DNA of 64,000 nucleotides from NCBI RefSeq assembly GCF_000685355.1, contig NZ_JHET01000010.1, positions 372,001 through 436,000 of the forward strand. Reading direction: 5' to 3'. Positions 1 through 8,466 of this stretch are shown one piece after another. The position numbers and the translations under genes are program-made. The notes beneath the pieces were generated by a model, which saw only the letters and a program-made list of their open reading frames with translations, was not told where the DNA came from and searched no databases. Position 1 is the stretch's first letter, and every line of letters begins with the position of its first letter. The stretch comes from Microbacterium sp. CH12i. GTDB taxonomy: Bacteria > Actinomycetota > Actinomycetes > Actinomycetales > Microbacteriaceae.

Positions 1-101
1 CGGTCTGGCGTCCGTCGCACTCGCAGAGTTGCGTCCGGGCCGTGAATGCAGCCACGCTCCCAGCCGTTCCCGCCGCGCGTCAATGCTGTGTCCTCACGTT
101 T

Positions 102-113
102 CGTCACGTGACG
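102..113. promoter_or_regulatory. 12-bp perfect palindrome, possible operator
   Basis: CGTCACGTGACG is a perfect 12-bp palindrome about 50 bases before the start of the flavoprotein gene at 166. Its size and place fit a dimeric repressor site, but no regulator gene is visible next to it and no second copy was seen. The rest of bases 1-165 shows no convincing gene. Confidence 0.3.
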
Positions 114-165
114 TTACGCGACGGTCTCTCGGCCAAGGGCGTCTGCGGTGACTAGCGTCTGGGTC

Positions 166-1419
166 ATGACCAGCTTCTTCGTTGACTCTTCCGAAATCTC
201 CAGCGGTGCCGACCTCACGCCGATTCGCGCGCGGTTTCGCGCGATTCTCGACGCCATCGCTGAGGGTGCGCGCGACCGCGATGAGTCCAGAGAGCTTCCG
301 CGTGACGGCATCCGCGCACTCGCCGAGGCCGGATTCGGGGCCCTCCGCGTGCCGAAGAAATACGGTGGATACGGCGTCTCGCTGCCTCAGCTCGTCGAAC
401 TTCTCGCCGATCTCGCGGCCGCCGACCCGAACCTGCCGCAGGCGTTGCGCGGTCACTTCGCTCTTGTCGAGGATCGCCTCAATGCCCATGCTGCCAGCGA
501 CCAATCGACGTGGTTCCGGCGCTTCGTCAACGGAGAGCTCGCCGGCAACGCCTGGACCGAAATCGGCGAAGTGAAGGTCGGCGACGTCAACACGAAGGTG
601 TCAGCGGGCCCCGATGGCCTCGTCGTCAACGGCACGAAGTATTACAGCACCGGCAGCATCTTCGCCGACTGGCTCGATGTGTATGCACAGCGACTCGACA
701 CGGGCGAGACCGTCATCGCGATTGTGAACACCCATCAGAGTGGAGTGACCCTGCTCGACGACTGGGACGGCTTCGGTCAGCGCACCACCGGCAGCGGCAC
801 GACCGTTCTCGAGAACGCCCGGGTTGATGCCGAAGCGGTCAGTGCGTTCGCCGACCGCTTCCGCTACCAAACCGCTTTTTACCAAGTGGTGTTGCTGGCG
901 ACTCTCGCAGGCATCGCCGAGAACGCCGTGACCGAGTTCGCTGGTGAGGCGCAGCGACGCAAGCGCGTGTTCAGTCACGGTGCGAGCCCGGAATGGAACC
1001 AGGACCCGCTCGTGCAGAGTGTCGTCGGTATCGCTGGATCGCAGGCGTTCGCCGCCCGCGCCACCGCCGTGCGTGCGGCCGAGGCATCGCAGGACGCCTA
1101 CCTTGGCCACTTCGTTGCAGATGCGGATGCAGAGGAAGAAGCGAACATCCGCGCTGAGCTGGATTCGGCTCGCGGTCAGGTCGTCATCACGAGCCTCGCT
1201 CAATCAGCCACGAGCGCCCTTTTCGACGCGCTCGGCGCGTCGGGTACCTCCGCTGCGAAGCGACTCGACCGTCACTGGCGCAACGCTCGCACAGTCAGCT
1301 CGCACAACCCGGTGGTGTTCAAACAGCGCATCATCGGCGATTGGGAGATCAACCAGACCGTGCCACCGTACGTGTGGGCGATCGGGGCGGCTGTTCAGGT
1401 CGCCGCGGCCGCGAGCTAA
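166..1419 (+). CDS. Acyl-CoA dehydrogenase-superfamily flavoprotein
   Basis: A 417-residue protein with the helical N-terminal part of acyl-CoA dehydrogenase-like flavoenzymes (G-F-G-A-L-R-V-P-K-K-Y-G-G near residue 65), a central beta domain with T-E-I-G-E-V-K, and a C-terminal helical domain ending in D-R-H-W-R-N-A-R-T-V-S-S-H-N-P. The D-R-H-W-R-N-x-R-T and S-H-N-P motifs are typical of the DszC/SfnB/flavin-dependent monooxygenase branch rather than true fatty-acyl-CoA dehydrogenases, so reduced-flavin-dependent oxidation of a small organic or sulfur compound is plausible. Substrate cannot be read from sequence. I chose ATG 166; a GTG at 148 is in frame but leaves no room for the palindrome-promoter region. 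No partner gene follows in an operon. Confidence 0.75.
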   Translation: MTSFFVDSSEISSGADLTPIRARFRAILDAIAEGARDRDESRELPRDGIRALAEAGFGALRVPKKYGGYGVSLPQLVELLADLAAADPNLPQALRGHFALVEDRLNAHAASDQSTWFRRFVNGELAGNAWTEIGEVKVGDVNTKVSAGPDGLVVNGTKYYSTGSIFADWLDVYAQRLDTGETVIAIVNTHQSGVTLLDDWDGFGQRTTGSGTTVLENARVDAEAVSAFADRFRYQTAFYQVVLLATLAGIAENAVTEFAGEAQRRKRVFSHGASPEWNQDPLVQSVVGIAGSQAFAARATAVRAAEASQDAYLGHFVADADAEEEANIRAELDSARGQVVITSLAQSATSALFDALGASGTSAAKRLDRHWRNARTVSSHNPVVFKQRIIGDWEINQTVPPYVWAIGAAVQVAAAAS

Positions 1420-1511
1420 CCACCCCGCCCCGTCCTCCGCACCCGCCCGCCCGCCCGCCGCACGGGAACGGTGACCGCATCACACCGGCCGCGCCGGGTA
1501 GCGTGGCCGAC

Positions 1512-2381
1512 ATGGAGTGGATTGCAGATGTCTCTGTCGGTAACTGGCTGCGCGAGCGACTCAGTGAGGATTGGAGCATCCACCACTTCGTGCCACACGA
1601 TTTCGAGGCGTGCGCACGAGTCTTCCACGCGCCGTCCGTGAGATCGGCGGCGGATGCTGCGGATGCTGTCGGCGAGGCGACCACTTGGGCAGCGGCGGCG
1701 GCGGCCTTCGGCACGACGCTGCACGCCCAGGCATCGTGGCAGCACCTTGTGAAGACACCCACCGAGGGCAGTTGGCACACCCGGGTCGCTCCGGACGGAC
1801 GTAAGTTCTCGGCCCCCAGCGAGGGAAATCTTGATGACGCGACCCTGAACCAGCTCGCCACGCACCTGCTCGCACACACGACGACACCCGATGACGGGTT
1901 CGCCGCGGTCTGGGAAGGCTGGGGCGGGTTGGTGGGAGACGCGCGGACGGGCCCATCACAGAATTCACTCACCTACAGCGAGGATGCCGTCCATCAGCAG
2001 ATGCTGCAGCAGAGCATCTACTCTCCTTTGGACAAGCTGTTCCAGCGGAGAACCTGGCACCCCGGCATCCTGTCTGACGAGATCTCAAAGGGGCCTCGAC
2101 TCGAACTGCCCGACCGCGATCACGTGCTGTTCTCGGCCGCGCCATCGATGTTCACCCAGTCCGAGTGGCGCAATAGCGCCCCCTGGGACGATGAACCGCT
2201 CAGCCTGCTGTGGCCCGCCGACCATGCATGGGTCGTGGTGACTGAGATCGACTACGACTCCACGATCGTTGCGGGCTCGAACGAACTCATTAGGGCGATC
2301 TGCACAGATTCGTCGCTCGAGGCGTTGCCGCTGCGCGAAGGCGCTTCGCTGCATTGGGACGCCGACGACATCAACCGCTGA
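1512..2381 (+). CDS. Uncharacterised 289-residue protein
   Basis: A soluble-looking protein without signal peptide, membrane segment or recognisable motif. It is rich in Trp and Ala, with an Ala-run helix near residue 60 (A-A-A-A-A-A-F-G-T-T-L-H-A). Two features resemble actinobacterial conserved hypothetical proteins: the H-L-L-A-H-T-T-T-P-D-D segment and the late W-P-A-D-H-A-W-V-V-V-T-E-I-D-Y-D-S-T segment. The ATG at 1512 is preferred because the frame extends upstream through very GC-rich sequence overlapping the previous gene. I do not assign a function. Confidence 0.7.
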   Translation: MEWIADVSVGNWLRERLSEDWSIHHFVPHDFEACARVFHAPSVRSAADAADAVGEATTWAAAAAAFGTTLHAQASWQHLVKTPTEGSWHTRVAPDGRKFSAPSEGNLDDATLNQLATHLLAHTTTPDDGFAAVWEGWGGLVGDARTGPSQNSLTYSEDAVHQQMLQQSIYSPLDKLFQRRTWHPGILSDEISKGPRLELPDRDHVLFSAAPSMFTQSEWRNSAPWDDEPLSLLWPADHAWVVVTEIDYDSTIVAGSNELIRAICTDSSLEALPLREGASLHWDADDINR

Positions 2382-2418
2382 GCCCCAGAAATGAACCACT
2401 GACCGCGAGAAACACCCT

Positions 2419-2473
2419 TCTGCGTGAGAAACGTCTTCACAACACCTGTCTCATGCAGAAAGGCGTTTCTCAC
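2419..2473. repeat. Nested inverted repeats between convergent genes
   Basis: GTGAGAAACG (2424-2433) and CGTTTCTCAC (2464-2473) are perfect inverted copies. Inside, TTCTGCGTGAGA (2419-2430) pairs with TCTCATGCAGAA (2450-2461) with one mismatch, so two alternative hairpins share an arm. The site lies between two genes that point towards each other, which favours a bidirectional terminator, although there is no T-run. Confidence 0.45.
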
Positions 2474-2511
2474 CGCAGAACGCGCATCAGCGCCAGCTCA
2501 CCGAAACCGCG

Positions 2512-3903
2512 TCAGCGGCGAACCGGATCCTGATGCGGCGTGGGCTCGATCGTGTAGTCGGTACTGGCATCGGCCCAGGTGTCTTCGCCCGCCCGGCCAC
2601 GTGCACGCCGCAGCCCGACGATCGCGCGGACTGCCGGAGCACCCACTCCGAGGGCGAGGTGCCCAGCGAGTGAGCGATCTTCGGTGCCGAGCACGCTCTT
2701 GCGGTGCCACGCGGCATGCAACGTGCCGCCGCGCCCTACCGGAACACGCTTCGCGGGCAGCACTCCCGCGCGCCGCAGCGCAACAAGTTCTTGCGTTCGA
2801 CTCCACCAATCCGACTCTGCGGCGGGGTGGAAGTAGTTGTCGTGCATCCAGTCAGGCTCCGGATGCCGGAACCGCCGCGCGACGACATCATCGGCGTCTC
2901 CGATCAGGCCACTTCCCACGAACACCGTGTTCAGCAGTGGCTTACTCACACCGAAAGTATTGAGAGCGATGACGGGGATCCCGCGGGCGATGGCCTCGAC
3001 GGCCGCGGTTGAGCTGATCGTGACCAGCCCTTCGGCCTTCGAGAGCGCAGTCGCCATCGGCTCATACGAGAGCACGAGGTTCTTCGGACGATCGGTCAGC
3101 AGCTCGGCGTAAGCATCGCGCTCCAGATGCGTCTCGGCTTCGCCCGGCCGCGAGCGCAGCTTCACGACGACTCGACGAGTGGGGTCGGCGTTCGCGGCGC
3201 GGCGAAGGATACTGACGAGCGCAGCCCTTTCGTGCCGTTCGACGGGGACGAGCGCTTGCGCGGCGAAGACCAAGTCCGTTCCGACTCGAGGCCGCTCGGC
3301 GACGGCGACGCCGCCGAGCGGCCGATTCGTGGTGACCCGGGTGCCGGCATCCGCCCGAGCGCCCAAGCCCACCATCGAAGACCGCGACCGTACCGGGGTT
3401 CCGGAAGCCTGCACATACGGCAGCGTGGCAAGAGCCGAAGGCACCGGCATCCCGAGTCGACGGCCGAGTTCGGTGAACGCGCGCTCTTCGCGATGCGAGT
3501 GCACGACGAGCAGGTCAGACTCGCGGCGATACTCCATCGCCCCGCGCTGCGCGGGAATCGACATCCCTGGCAGACCGCTCAGGGTCACCGGCCGATGCGG
3601 CAGTCGATCGATCTGCCGCATCATCAGTCGCACGAATGGTCCGCGACCAGCGAGCACGACAACGTCAGGCAGGTGCCCGCCGAGCCAGCCGGCGACCTCG
3701 TCGAAGCCGACGCGAGTAACCGCGCCCTCCCCGAGACTGGTGCCAGCGAGCGCGATCTGCTCCTGCTGTTTGCTCACCGTGAGTGGTGTGCGCACGAGCA
3801 GCAGGTGTCGACGGATGTCAGGGACGGAGTCGAGCAACGCCGCTGACCACTTCACGAAGGAGTCGGCGTCGGCAATCGCGACGACGCGGAGATCGCCGAT
3901 CAT
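2512..3903 (-). CDS. DUF6716-like putative glycosyltransferase
   Basis: A 463-residue protein, last gene of the sialic-type glycan operon, overlapping the sialate synthase stop by ATGA. It reads like a retaining glycosyltransferase-B or capsule-type transferase fold: an N-terminal Rossmann-like half with V-V-V-L-A-G-R-G-P-F, and a C-terminal half with E-G-L-V-T-I-S-S-T-A-A-V-E-A-I-A-R-G-I-P-V-I, a pattern used for nucleotide-sugar binding in CDP-glycerol/polysialyl-type transferases. I recall the family as DUF6716, found beside nonulosonic acid genes in Microbacteriaceae, which is the basis for the name. Its biochemical activity is unproven. The basic C-terminus near residues 400-440 could contact the membrane or a polymer. 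Confidence 0.6.
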   Translation of the reverse strand: MIGDLRVVAIADADSFVKWSAALLDSVPDIRRHLLLVRTPLTVSKQQEQIALAGTSLGEGAVTRVGFDEVAGWLGGHLPDVVVLAGRGPFVRLMMRQIDRLPHRPVTLSGLPGMSIPAQRGAMEYRRESDLLVVHSHREERAFTELGRRLGMPVPSALATLPYVQASGTPVRSRSSMVGLGARADAGTRVTTNRPLGGVAVAERPRVGTDLVFAAQALVPVERHERAALVSILRRAANADPTRRVVVKLRSRPGEAETHLERDAYAELLTDRPKNLVLSYEPMATALSKAEGLVTISSTAAVEAIARGIPVIALNTFGVSKPLLNTVFVGSGLIGDADDVVARRFRHPEPDWMHDNYFHPAAESDWWSRTQELVALRRAGVLPAKRVPVGRGGTLHAAWHRKSVLGTEDRSLAGHLALGVGAPAVRAIVGLRRARGRAGEDTWADASTDYTIEPTPHQDPVRR

Positions 3904-4772
3904 GCCGGGACGCGACGCAGTTTCGCCATCGGGGCCTGCTCGCCCGGGAACACGCGCTTGACGCCGTCGCCGAGCGCAGTCTCAATGACGCGGATGTCGC
4001 GCACGAGGTGCTGCAGGCCGGCGGGCTCGAGTGAGGCCGCGTGGTCGGAGCCCCACATGGTGCGATCGAGAGTGATGTGGCGCTCCACCGCAACGGCGCC
4101 GAGCGCGATGGCTGCCAACGAGATCTGCAGGCCGCGTTCGTGTCCGGAGTAGCCGATCGGCACACCGGGGTAACGGTCGCGCAGGGTGGTGATGACGCGG
4201 AGGTTCGCCTCTTCCGGCTCCATCGGGTAGGTCGAGGTGGCGTGCATGAGGACCACACGGTCGGTGCCAAGAACCTCAAGCGCCCGATCGATCTGCTCGA
4301 TCGTCGACATGCCGGTGGAAAGGATGATGGGCTTGCCGGTATCGCGCAGAGCGGCAAGCAACTCGAGGTCGGTCAGGCTTGCGGATGCGACCTTGTGAGC
4401 GACGACGTTCAGGTCTTCAAGGAATGCAACGCTGGGCACATCCCACGGCGACGCGAACCAGTCGAGCCCGCGCAGCGTCGCGTAGTCGCCGATTTCGACG
4501 TACTCGTCGCGCTCGAATTCCACCTTGTAGCGGTAGTCGAGGTAGGTCATCGTCCCCCACGGGGTCTCCCGCGGAACGTCGCGCATGTGCTGGGGAGTCG
4601 AGATCTCCGGCGTGCGCTTCTGGAACTTGACGGCATTGGCCCCGGCGTCAGCTGCAACGTCGATCAGTTTCTTCGCGATCTCAACGTCACCGTTGTGATT
4701 CAAGCCAATTTCAGCGATGACGTAGGCCGGGCGGCCGCCGCCGATCACGTGTGATCCGATGCTGACAGTCAT
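3900..4772 (-). CDS. neuB: Sialate/nonulosonate synthase (NeuB family)
   Basis: Condenses an N-acetyl-hexosamine (ManNAc or a modified form) with phosphoenolpyruvate to give a nine-carbon nonulosonic acid. The family signature is clear: Y-V-I-A-E-I-G-L-N-H-N-G-D near residue 17, A-V-K-F-Q-K-R near 46, F-A-S-P-W-D, K-V-A-S-A-S-L-T-D, P-I-I-L-S-T-G-M-S and G-Y-S-G-H-E near 208. At 290 residues it has the TIM barrel but lacks the C-terminal SAF (antifreeze-like) domain that makes the usual protein about 340-350 residues; it stops just after the barrel. Which nonulosonate is made (Neu5Ac, legionaminic, pseudaminic) cannot be told, and no ManNAc-producing epimerase (NeuC) is adjacent. Confidence 0.9.
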   Translation of the reverse strand: MTVSIGSHVIGGGRPAYVIAEIGLNHNGDVEIAKKLIDVAADAGANAVKFQKRTPEISTPQHMRDVPRETPWGTMTYLDYRYKVEFERDEYVEIGDYATLRGLDWFASPWDVPSVAFLEDLNVVAHKVASASLTDLELLAALRDTGKPIILSTGMSTIEQIDRALEVLGTDRVVLMHATSTYPMEPEEANLRVITTLRDRYPGVPIGYSGHERGLQISLAAIALGAVAVERHITLDRTMWGSDHAASLEPAGLQHLVRDIRVIETALGDGVKRVFPGEQAPMAKLRRVPA

Positions 4773-4842
4773 GATCGTCCTCCAGTCGTGTACGCCTTAT
4801 TCCTGGGTACGCCGCGACTGTGAACATCACGCGAAGCGATGG

Positions 4843-6027
4843 TTACCGGGGTCGGTCAGCTGACAGAACACGTTCGATGAGCTCGCGAACCGCACCCTGC
4901 CCGCCCGCCCGGCTCAGCACCACTCTGGCTGCGGCGAGAACTTCTGGATGCGCGTTCGCAACGGCGATCGGCCAGCCGACGGTTCGCATCGCGCCGAGGT
5001 CATTGATGTCGTTGCCGAGGTAGGCGATGTCGGCAAGCGCGATGTCGTTGTCGCACGCCCATGCGGCGAGCGCAGACTCCTTGTCTTCGATGCCATGCAG
5101 CACCGGCACGCGGAGTTTCTCTGCCCGTGCTCGCACCACCGGATTTACTTCGGTGGAGAGAATCAGTATCGGGATGCCAGCGCGCCTCAGCCGCGCGACA
5201 CCCATCCCGTCCTCGCGACTGACCCGAACTTGCTCGCCGCCGGCGCTGTCAATGAGAACGGTGTCGTCGGTGTGCACCCCGTCGAAGTCGGTGACGATTG
5301 CCTTCGCTGTGATGGGTTCGGGTGCGTCGACGACGCTCGCGAGAGCGGATGCCACGGCGAGCTGCTGTGCATCATCAATCTCGATCGCGGTCAACTCGGG
5401 GACCTCGACGATCCCAATGCGACCGAAGAAGCGGTGCTCTGCCTGGCGGAAGCCGTCGGCGCGGAAGACGTAGAAGGCGCCGGACTCTAAGTAGTGCGGC
5501 TCACGGTCCTGGCGGCGCGGGCGGTGGCTGGCATCGTGGTTGATCGCCGCGGCGGCACCATCTGCTTGGCGGCGCCAGAGGAATCCGTACGTCTCGTGTG
5601 CGGAGAACACGCTGTCCGCACGCCCGGCGCGCACCTCGTCAATGGCCTCGTCGATGCCGTTGCTCGGGATAAACGGCGAGGTGGCTTGCACGAACACGAC
5701 GACGTCGATGAGGTCGCCGCTGCGCTCCAGCTCGTCCAGAGCGTGCAGGATTGCGCTCTCGGACGACGCGGTGTCGCCCGCGATCTCGGCGGGGCGTCGG
5801 ATGACACGTGCTCCCGCAGCCGCGCTGGTTGCGGCGATCTCGTCGTCATCGGTCGAAACGATCACGAGATCGACGCCGTTGGCTGCGGCCGCAGCGCGCA
5901 CAGCGCGCACCACCAGTGGAACGCCGCCAACTCGGCTCAGGTTCTTGCGCGGTACGCCTTTGGATCCACCGCGCGCGGGGATGATCGCGACAGTCATTCC
6001 TGCTGGCATATTCGCGTCTGCCGTCAT
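4843..6027 (-). CDS. neuA: CMP-nonulosonate synthetase fused to HAD phosphatase
   Basis: A 394-residue two-domain enzyme. Residues about 13-235 are an acylneuraminate cytidylyltransferase: I-I-P-A-R-G-G-S-K-G-V-P-R-K-N near 15-29 binds CTP, and the domain activates the nonulosonic acid as its CMP sugar. Residues about 241-390 are a KdsC-like HAD phosphatase with nucleophile motif D-F-D-G-V-H-T-D-D (Asp247, Asp249), L-S-T-E in motif II and G-N-D-I-N-D in motif IV. Such a fusion implies that the acid is made as a 9-phosphate and dephosphorylated before activation. It overlaps the polysialyltransferase-like gene upstream by 4 bases and is followed by neuB after 70 bases. Confidence 0.88.
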   Translation of the reverse strand: MTADANMPAGMTVAIIPARGGSKGVPRKNLSRVGGVPLVVRAVRAAAAANGVDLVIVSTDDDEIAATSAAAGARVIRRPAEIAGDTASSESAILHALDELERSGDLIDVVVFVQATSPFIPSNGIDEAIDEVRAGRADSVFSAHETYGFLWRRQADGAAAAINHDASHRPRRQDREPHYLESGAFYVFRADGFRQAEHRFFGRIGIVEVPELTAIEIDDAQQLAVASALASVVDAPEPITAKAIVTDFDGVHTDDTVLIDSAGGEQVRVSREDGMGVARLRRAGIPILILSTEVNPVVRARAEKLRVPVLHGIEDKESALAAWACDNDIALADIAYLGNDINDLGAMRTVGWPIAVANAHPEVLAAARVVLSRAGGQGAVRELIERVLSADRPR

Positions 6028-7376
6028 GATCCACGCACCGCCTTCCAGGCCCGAGCCGCACGCCGGCGCGCCCCACCGAGCGTCAGTCGAAACTCTTCAA
6101 TACGCCCCGCACCACCGTTCGAGCGCAGTGCGCGGCGAATGGCACCCTCAGGCGGAGCACCGGGTAGACGCAGCTCCATCAGCCGTGCCGGGGTGAAGTA
6201 TCGCCTCCGCTCAGCGGCTGACAGTTGTCGCAGCAGCTCCTCGGCACGGGGACGCAGGTGCTCGGCAATCACTGGTTGCATGGCGTAGCCGACCGCGTCG
6301 ATCAGCAACTGCAGTCGCTCCGGATCGCGGTACGGCGAGTTCGGACGAGTCAGTGCGTCGACGATGGTCACCGGCACGCGGTTACTGTTCTTGAACGGCG
6401 TCAGCCGGCGCAGCACTTGTTCGGTGCCGGCCGAGGCGATCGGCAGATCGAACAGCGCCTGCACGGTCGGAAGAGCGGTCGAGAATCCGGCGACAACGCC
6501 AACGGCATCCAGTCGCTCGGCGATCAGCTCGGCGGGCTGAACACCGCGATACTCGACGAACTCTGCACCATGGCCGAGCGCCCGCTCACGTACCGCATCG
6601 GTGACCGAGGGCGGCGCGGACGGATGCGGTTTGAAAATGATCCGTTCCGGATGCCACTGCATGGCACGATCGACCATGTCCCGCTGCATCGCGATCTCGT
6701 CGTCGACGGAGACGAGCCCCAAGGCTGCGAGGTACTGTCCGAGCACGAGTGCCGTCGACGTGCCGTCAACGAGAGCGTCGAGCGCGGGGTCTGGCATTGC
6801 AGTTTCGTCAAGAACCGCACGGAACGCAGCCGGCGGCACGGGAACACGCGCGGCACCTGCCTCGACGAACACCAGCGGCTCGACCCCGGGCACGACATCG
6901 GCGTAGACGACGCGGCCGATCCGCTCGACGACCGTTCGCCCCAGCGCAACCCGGATCGGCGAGTACGTCATGAGTCCGTCGCCGATGATGGTGATCCGCG
7001 CGTTGGGGAACAGTGAAAGCAGCGTGCGCGCTGGCGCCACTTGTGGACTCTGCACGAATAGCTCAAGGTCGTCATCGAGCGTCCACGCACGGGTGAACAG
7101 CCGGTTCAGGGTCGGCAGGTCGACCTCGTCCGGAAGCCAGGAACTCGGATGCAATGGCGTGAGGATGCCGTCGAGCGGCTCGATGCGATCGAATCGAGCG
7201 CGAAGGGTCGCCAGGTTTGGCAACTCGTCCAGCCCGGTCGTCGTCTCCGGAACTCGCGCGGTGTTGAACGGCACGAGGATGCGTTCCCCACCATCGTCAG
7301 CGATGAGACCCGCATCGAGGGCAGCGACGGCGGTGGTGAGACCGTATGCGCTGTGCAGCGCGAAGAGTTGGGTCAT
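6024..7376 (-). CDS. Polysialyltransferase-like glycosyltransferase
   Basis: A 450-residue transferase expected to use the CMP-nonulosonate made by the neighbouring genes. It shows the three short motifs of bacterial sialyltransferases of the polysialyltransferase/GT52 group: an acidic-Gly motif (I-I-G-D-G-L near residue 130), the HP motif (I-I-F-K-P-H-P-S near 250) and a late Ser/Thr motif (V-A-G-F-S-T-A-L near 295). No signal peptide is seen, so it acts on the cytoplasmic face. The C-terminal 60 residues are Arg-rich. It overlaps both flanking genes by 4 bases, so the operon is translationally coupled. Whether it makes a polymer or adds a single residue is not known. Confidence 0.75.
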   Translation of the reverse strand: MTQLFALHSAYGLTTAVAALDAGLIADDGGERILVPFNTARVPETTTGLDELPNLATLRARFDRIEPLDGILTPLHPSSWLPDEVDLPTLNRLFTRAWTLDDDLELFVQSPQVAPARTLLSLFPNARITIIGDGLMTYSPIRVALGRTVVERIGRVVYADVVPGVEPLVFVEAGAARVPVPPAAFRAVLDETAMPDPALDALVDGTSTALVLGQYLAALGLVSVDDEIAMQRDMVDRAMQWHPERIIFKPHPSAPPSVTDAVRERALGHGAEFVEYRGVQPAELIAERLDAVGVVAGFSTALPTVQALFDLPIASAGTEQVLRRLTPFKNSNRVPVTIVDALTRPNSPYRDPERLQLLIDAVGYAMQPVIAEHLRPRAEELLRQLSAAERRRYFTPARLMELRLPGAPPEGAIRRALRSNGGAGRIEEFRLTLGGARRRAARAWKAVRGS

Positions 7377-8386
7377 GTCACCTGCCCTGCCTTTCGGAGC
7401 GTTCGTGCGAGCACACGGCGTCGCGAGGCCTCAAAGCGGCTCAGCGCGACGTCGACATCTGATTTGGGCAGGCTCGCCAGCAGGTGCCGGATGCTTTCCC
7501 GCATCTCTCGTCGCAGCGCTGGTTCCATCCGCCGCGACCTGACGAACTGGTGTGAACTCAACGCCAACGCGGTCCATGCCACTTTTGGCATGAAGCGGTG
7601 AGCCTCGTCATCCTGCTCGACAATCTCGACCGTCTGCGCGAGCGCTCGAGCAAAGTCGAGTTGGCGGCGATCGCGCACTTGGGTGAGCGACGTGGGCACC
7701 CCCCGGCGGTAGAGAACAGCCGGGGCGTCAACGACGGCGAAGGAGTTGGCCTGCAGGTGCAGGCGCCAGATCCACGGGCGGTCCTCCGCGGTGAACAGCC
7801 CGTCGGAGAACGTCGCCAGGCCGCGGTCGAGGATGCGACGGTGAAAGATTCCGGCCCACGCGAAGGGGTAGTCGACCATCGTCGTGTCGTCGGTCGGGAG
7901 GATCGCGTCTCGGGGAGAAGCGCTTATGCCTCGCCAGGCATACGGTGCACGCTTGAGCACTCTTTTGGAACCGGTCACGCGCACATGGTCGGTGCGCAGA
8001 AAGTCGCAACTCAGCTCACGTAGGCGTTCGGTGAGCACTTGGAGTCGGTGGGGTTGCATCCAGTCATCGCCGTCGAGAAAACAGAATGCATCGCCTTCGA
8101 CATGCGCGAGTCCCTGATTACGTGCGCTGGCCAGACCAACCGGGTGCGAGTTGGTGACGACCTCGGCGTGATCGAAACGTTCGGCGTAGTGCCGCATCTG
8201 TGCGCCGGTGTCATCACTCGAGCCGTCATCGATCGCCACCAGCTTGAGCGCACCAGGGTCGTCGAACTGGCGCAGCAGGGTTTCCAGCGCGGTGCCAATG
8301 TAGGGCGAGGCGTCCTTCGCGGGAAGGATGACGGTGGCGAGAGGTGTGCGCACAGGGCTCCTGTGTGGATCGAAGGTGTCCGGCAT
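7373..8386 (-). CDS. Family 2 glycosyltransferase
   Basis: First gene of the operon running left to 2512. The 337-residue protein has a GT-A fold: V-I-L-P-A-K-D-A-S-P-Y-I-G near residue 19, V-A-I-D-D-G-S-S-D-D-T near 50, a second nucleotide/metal site F-L-D-G-D-D-W near 105 (DxD-type), and E-D-R-P-W-I-W in the acceptor half. It would build the part of the glycan that carries the nonulosonic residues. No transmembrane segment is present. Start ATG 8386 is 80 bases from the divergent gene at 8467, and this gap must hold the operon promoter. Confidence 0.85.
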   Translation of the reverse strand: MPDTFDPHRSPVRTPLATVILPAKDASPYIGTALETLLRQFDDPGALKLVAIDDGSSDDTGAQMRHYAERFDHAEVVTNSHPVGLASARNQGLAHVEGDAFCFLDGDDWMQPHRLQVLTERLRELSCDFLRTDHVRVTGSKRVLKRAPYAWRGISASPRDAILPTDDTTMVDYPFAWAGIFHRRILDRGLATFSDGLFTAEDRPWIWRLHLQANSFAVVDAPAVLYRRGVPTSLTQVRDRRQLDFARALAQTVEIVEQDDEAHRFMPKVAWTALALSSHQFVRSRRMEPALRREMRESIRHLLASLPKSDVDVALSRFEASRRRVLARTLRKAGQVT

Positions 8387-8466
8387 GGTCGCATCTGCGT
8401 CTTGCCGGTTATCGACGCCTAGATGAACGAGCGGTGACTCGGCTCTTGCCCGGTACCGTGGAGACC

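Noticed and set aside
1-147. Possible end of an upstream gene at the left edge
   Set aside because: No frame gives recognisable sequence to the edge; too short to support.
4041-4754. Long plus-strand frame opposite neuB, and similar frames opposite other high-GC genes
   Set aside because: Expected antisense openness at high GC; no family motifs and no ribosome sites.
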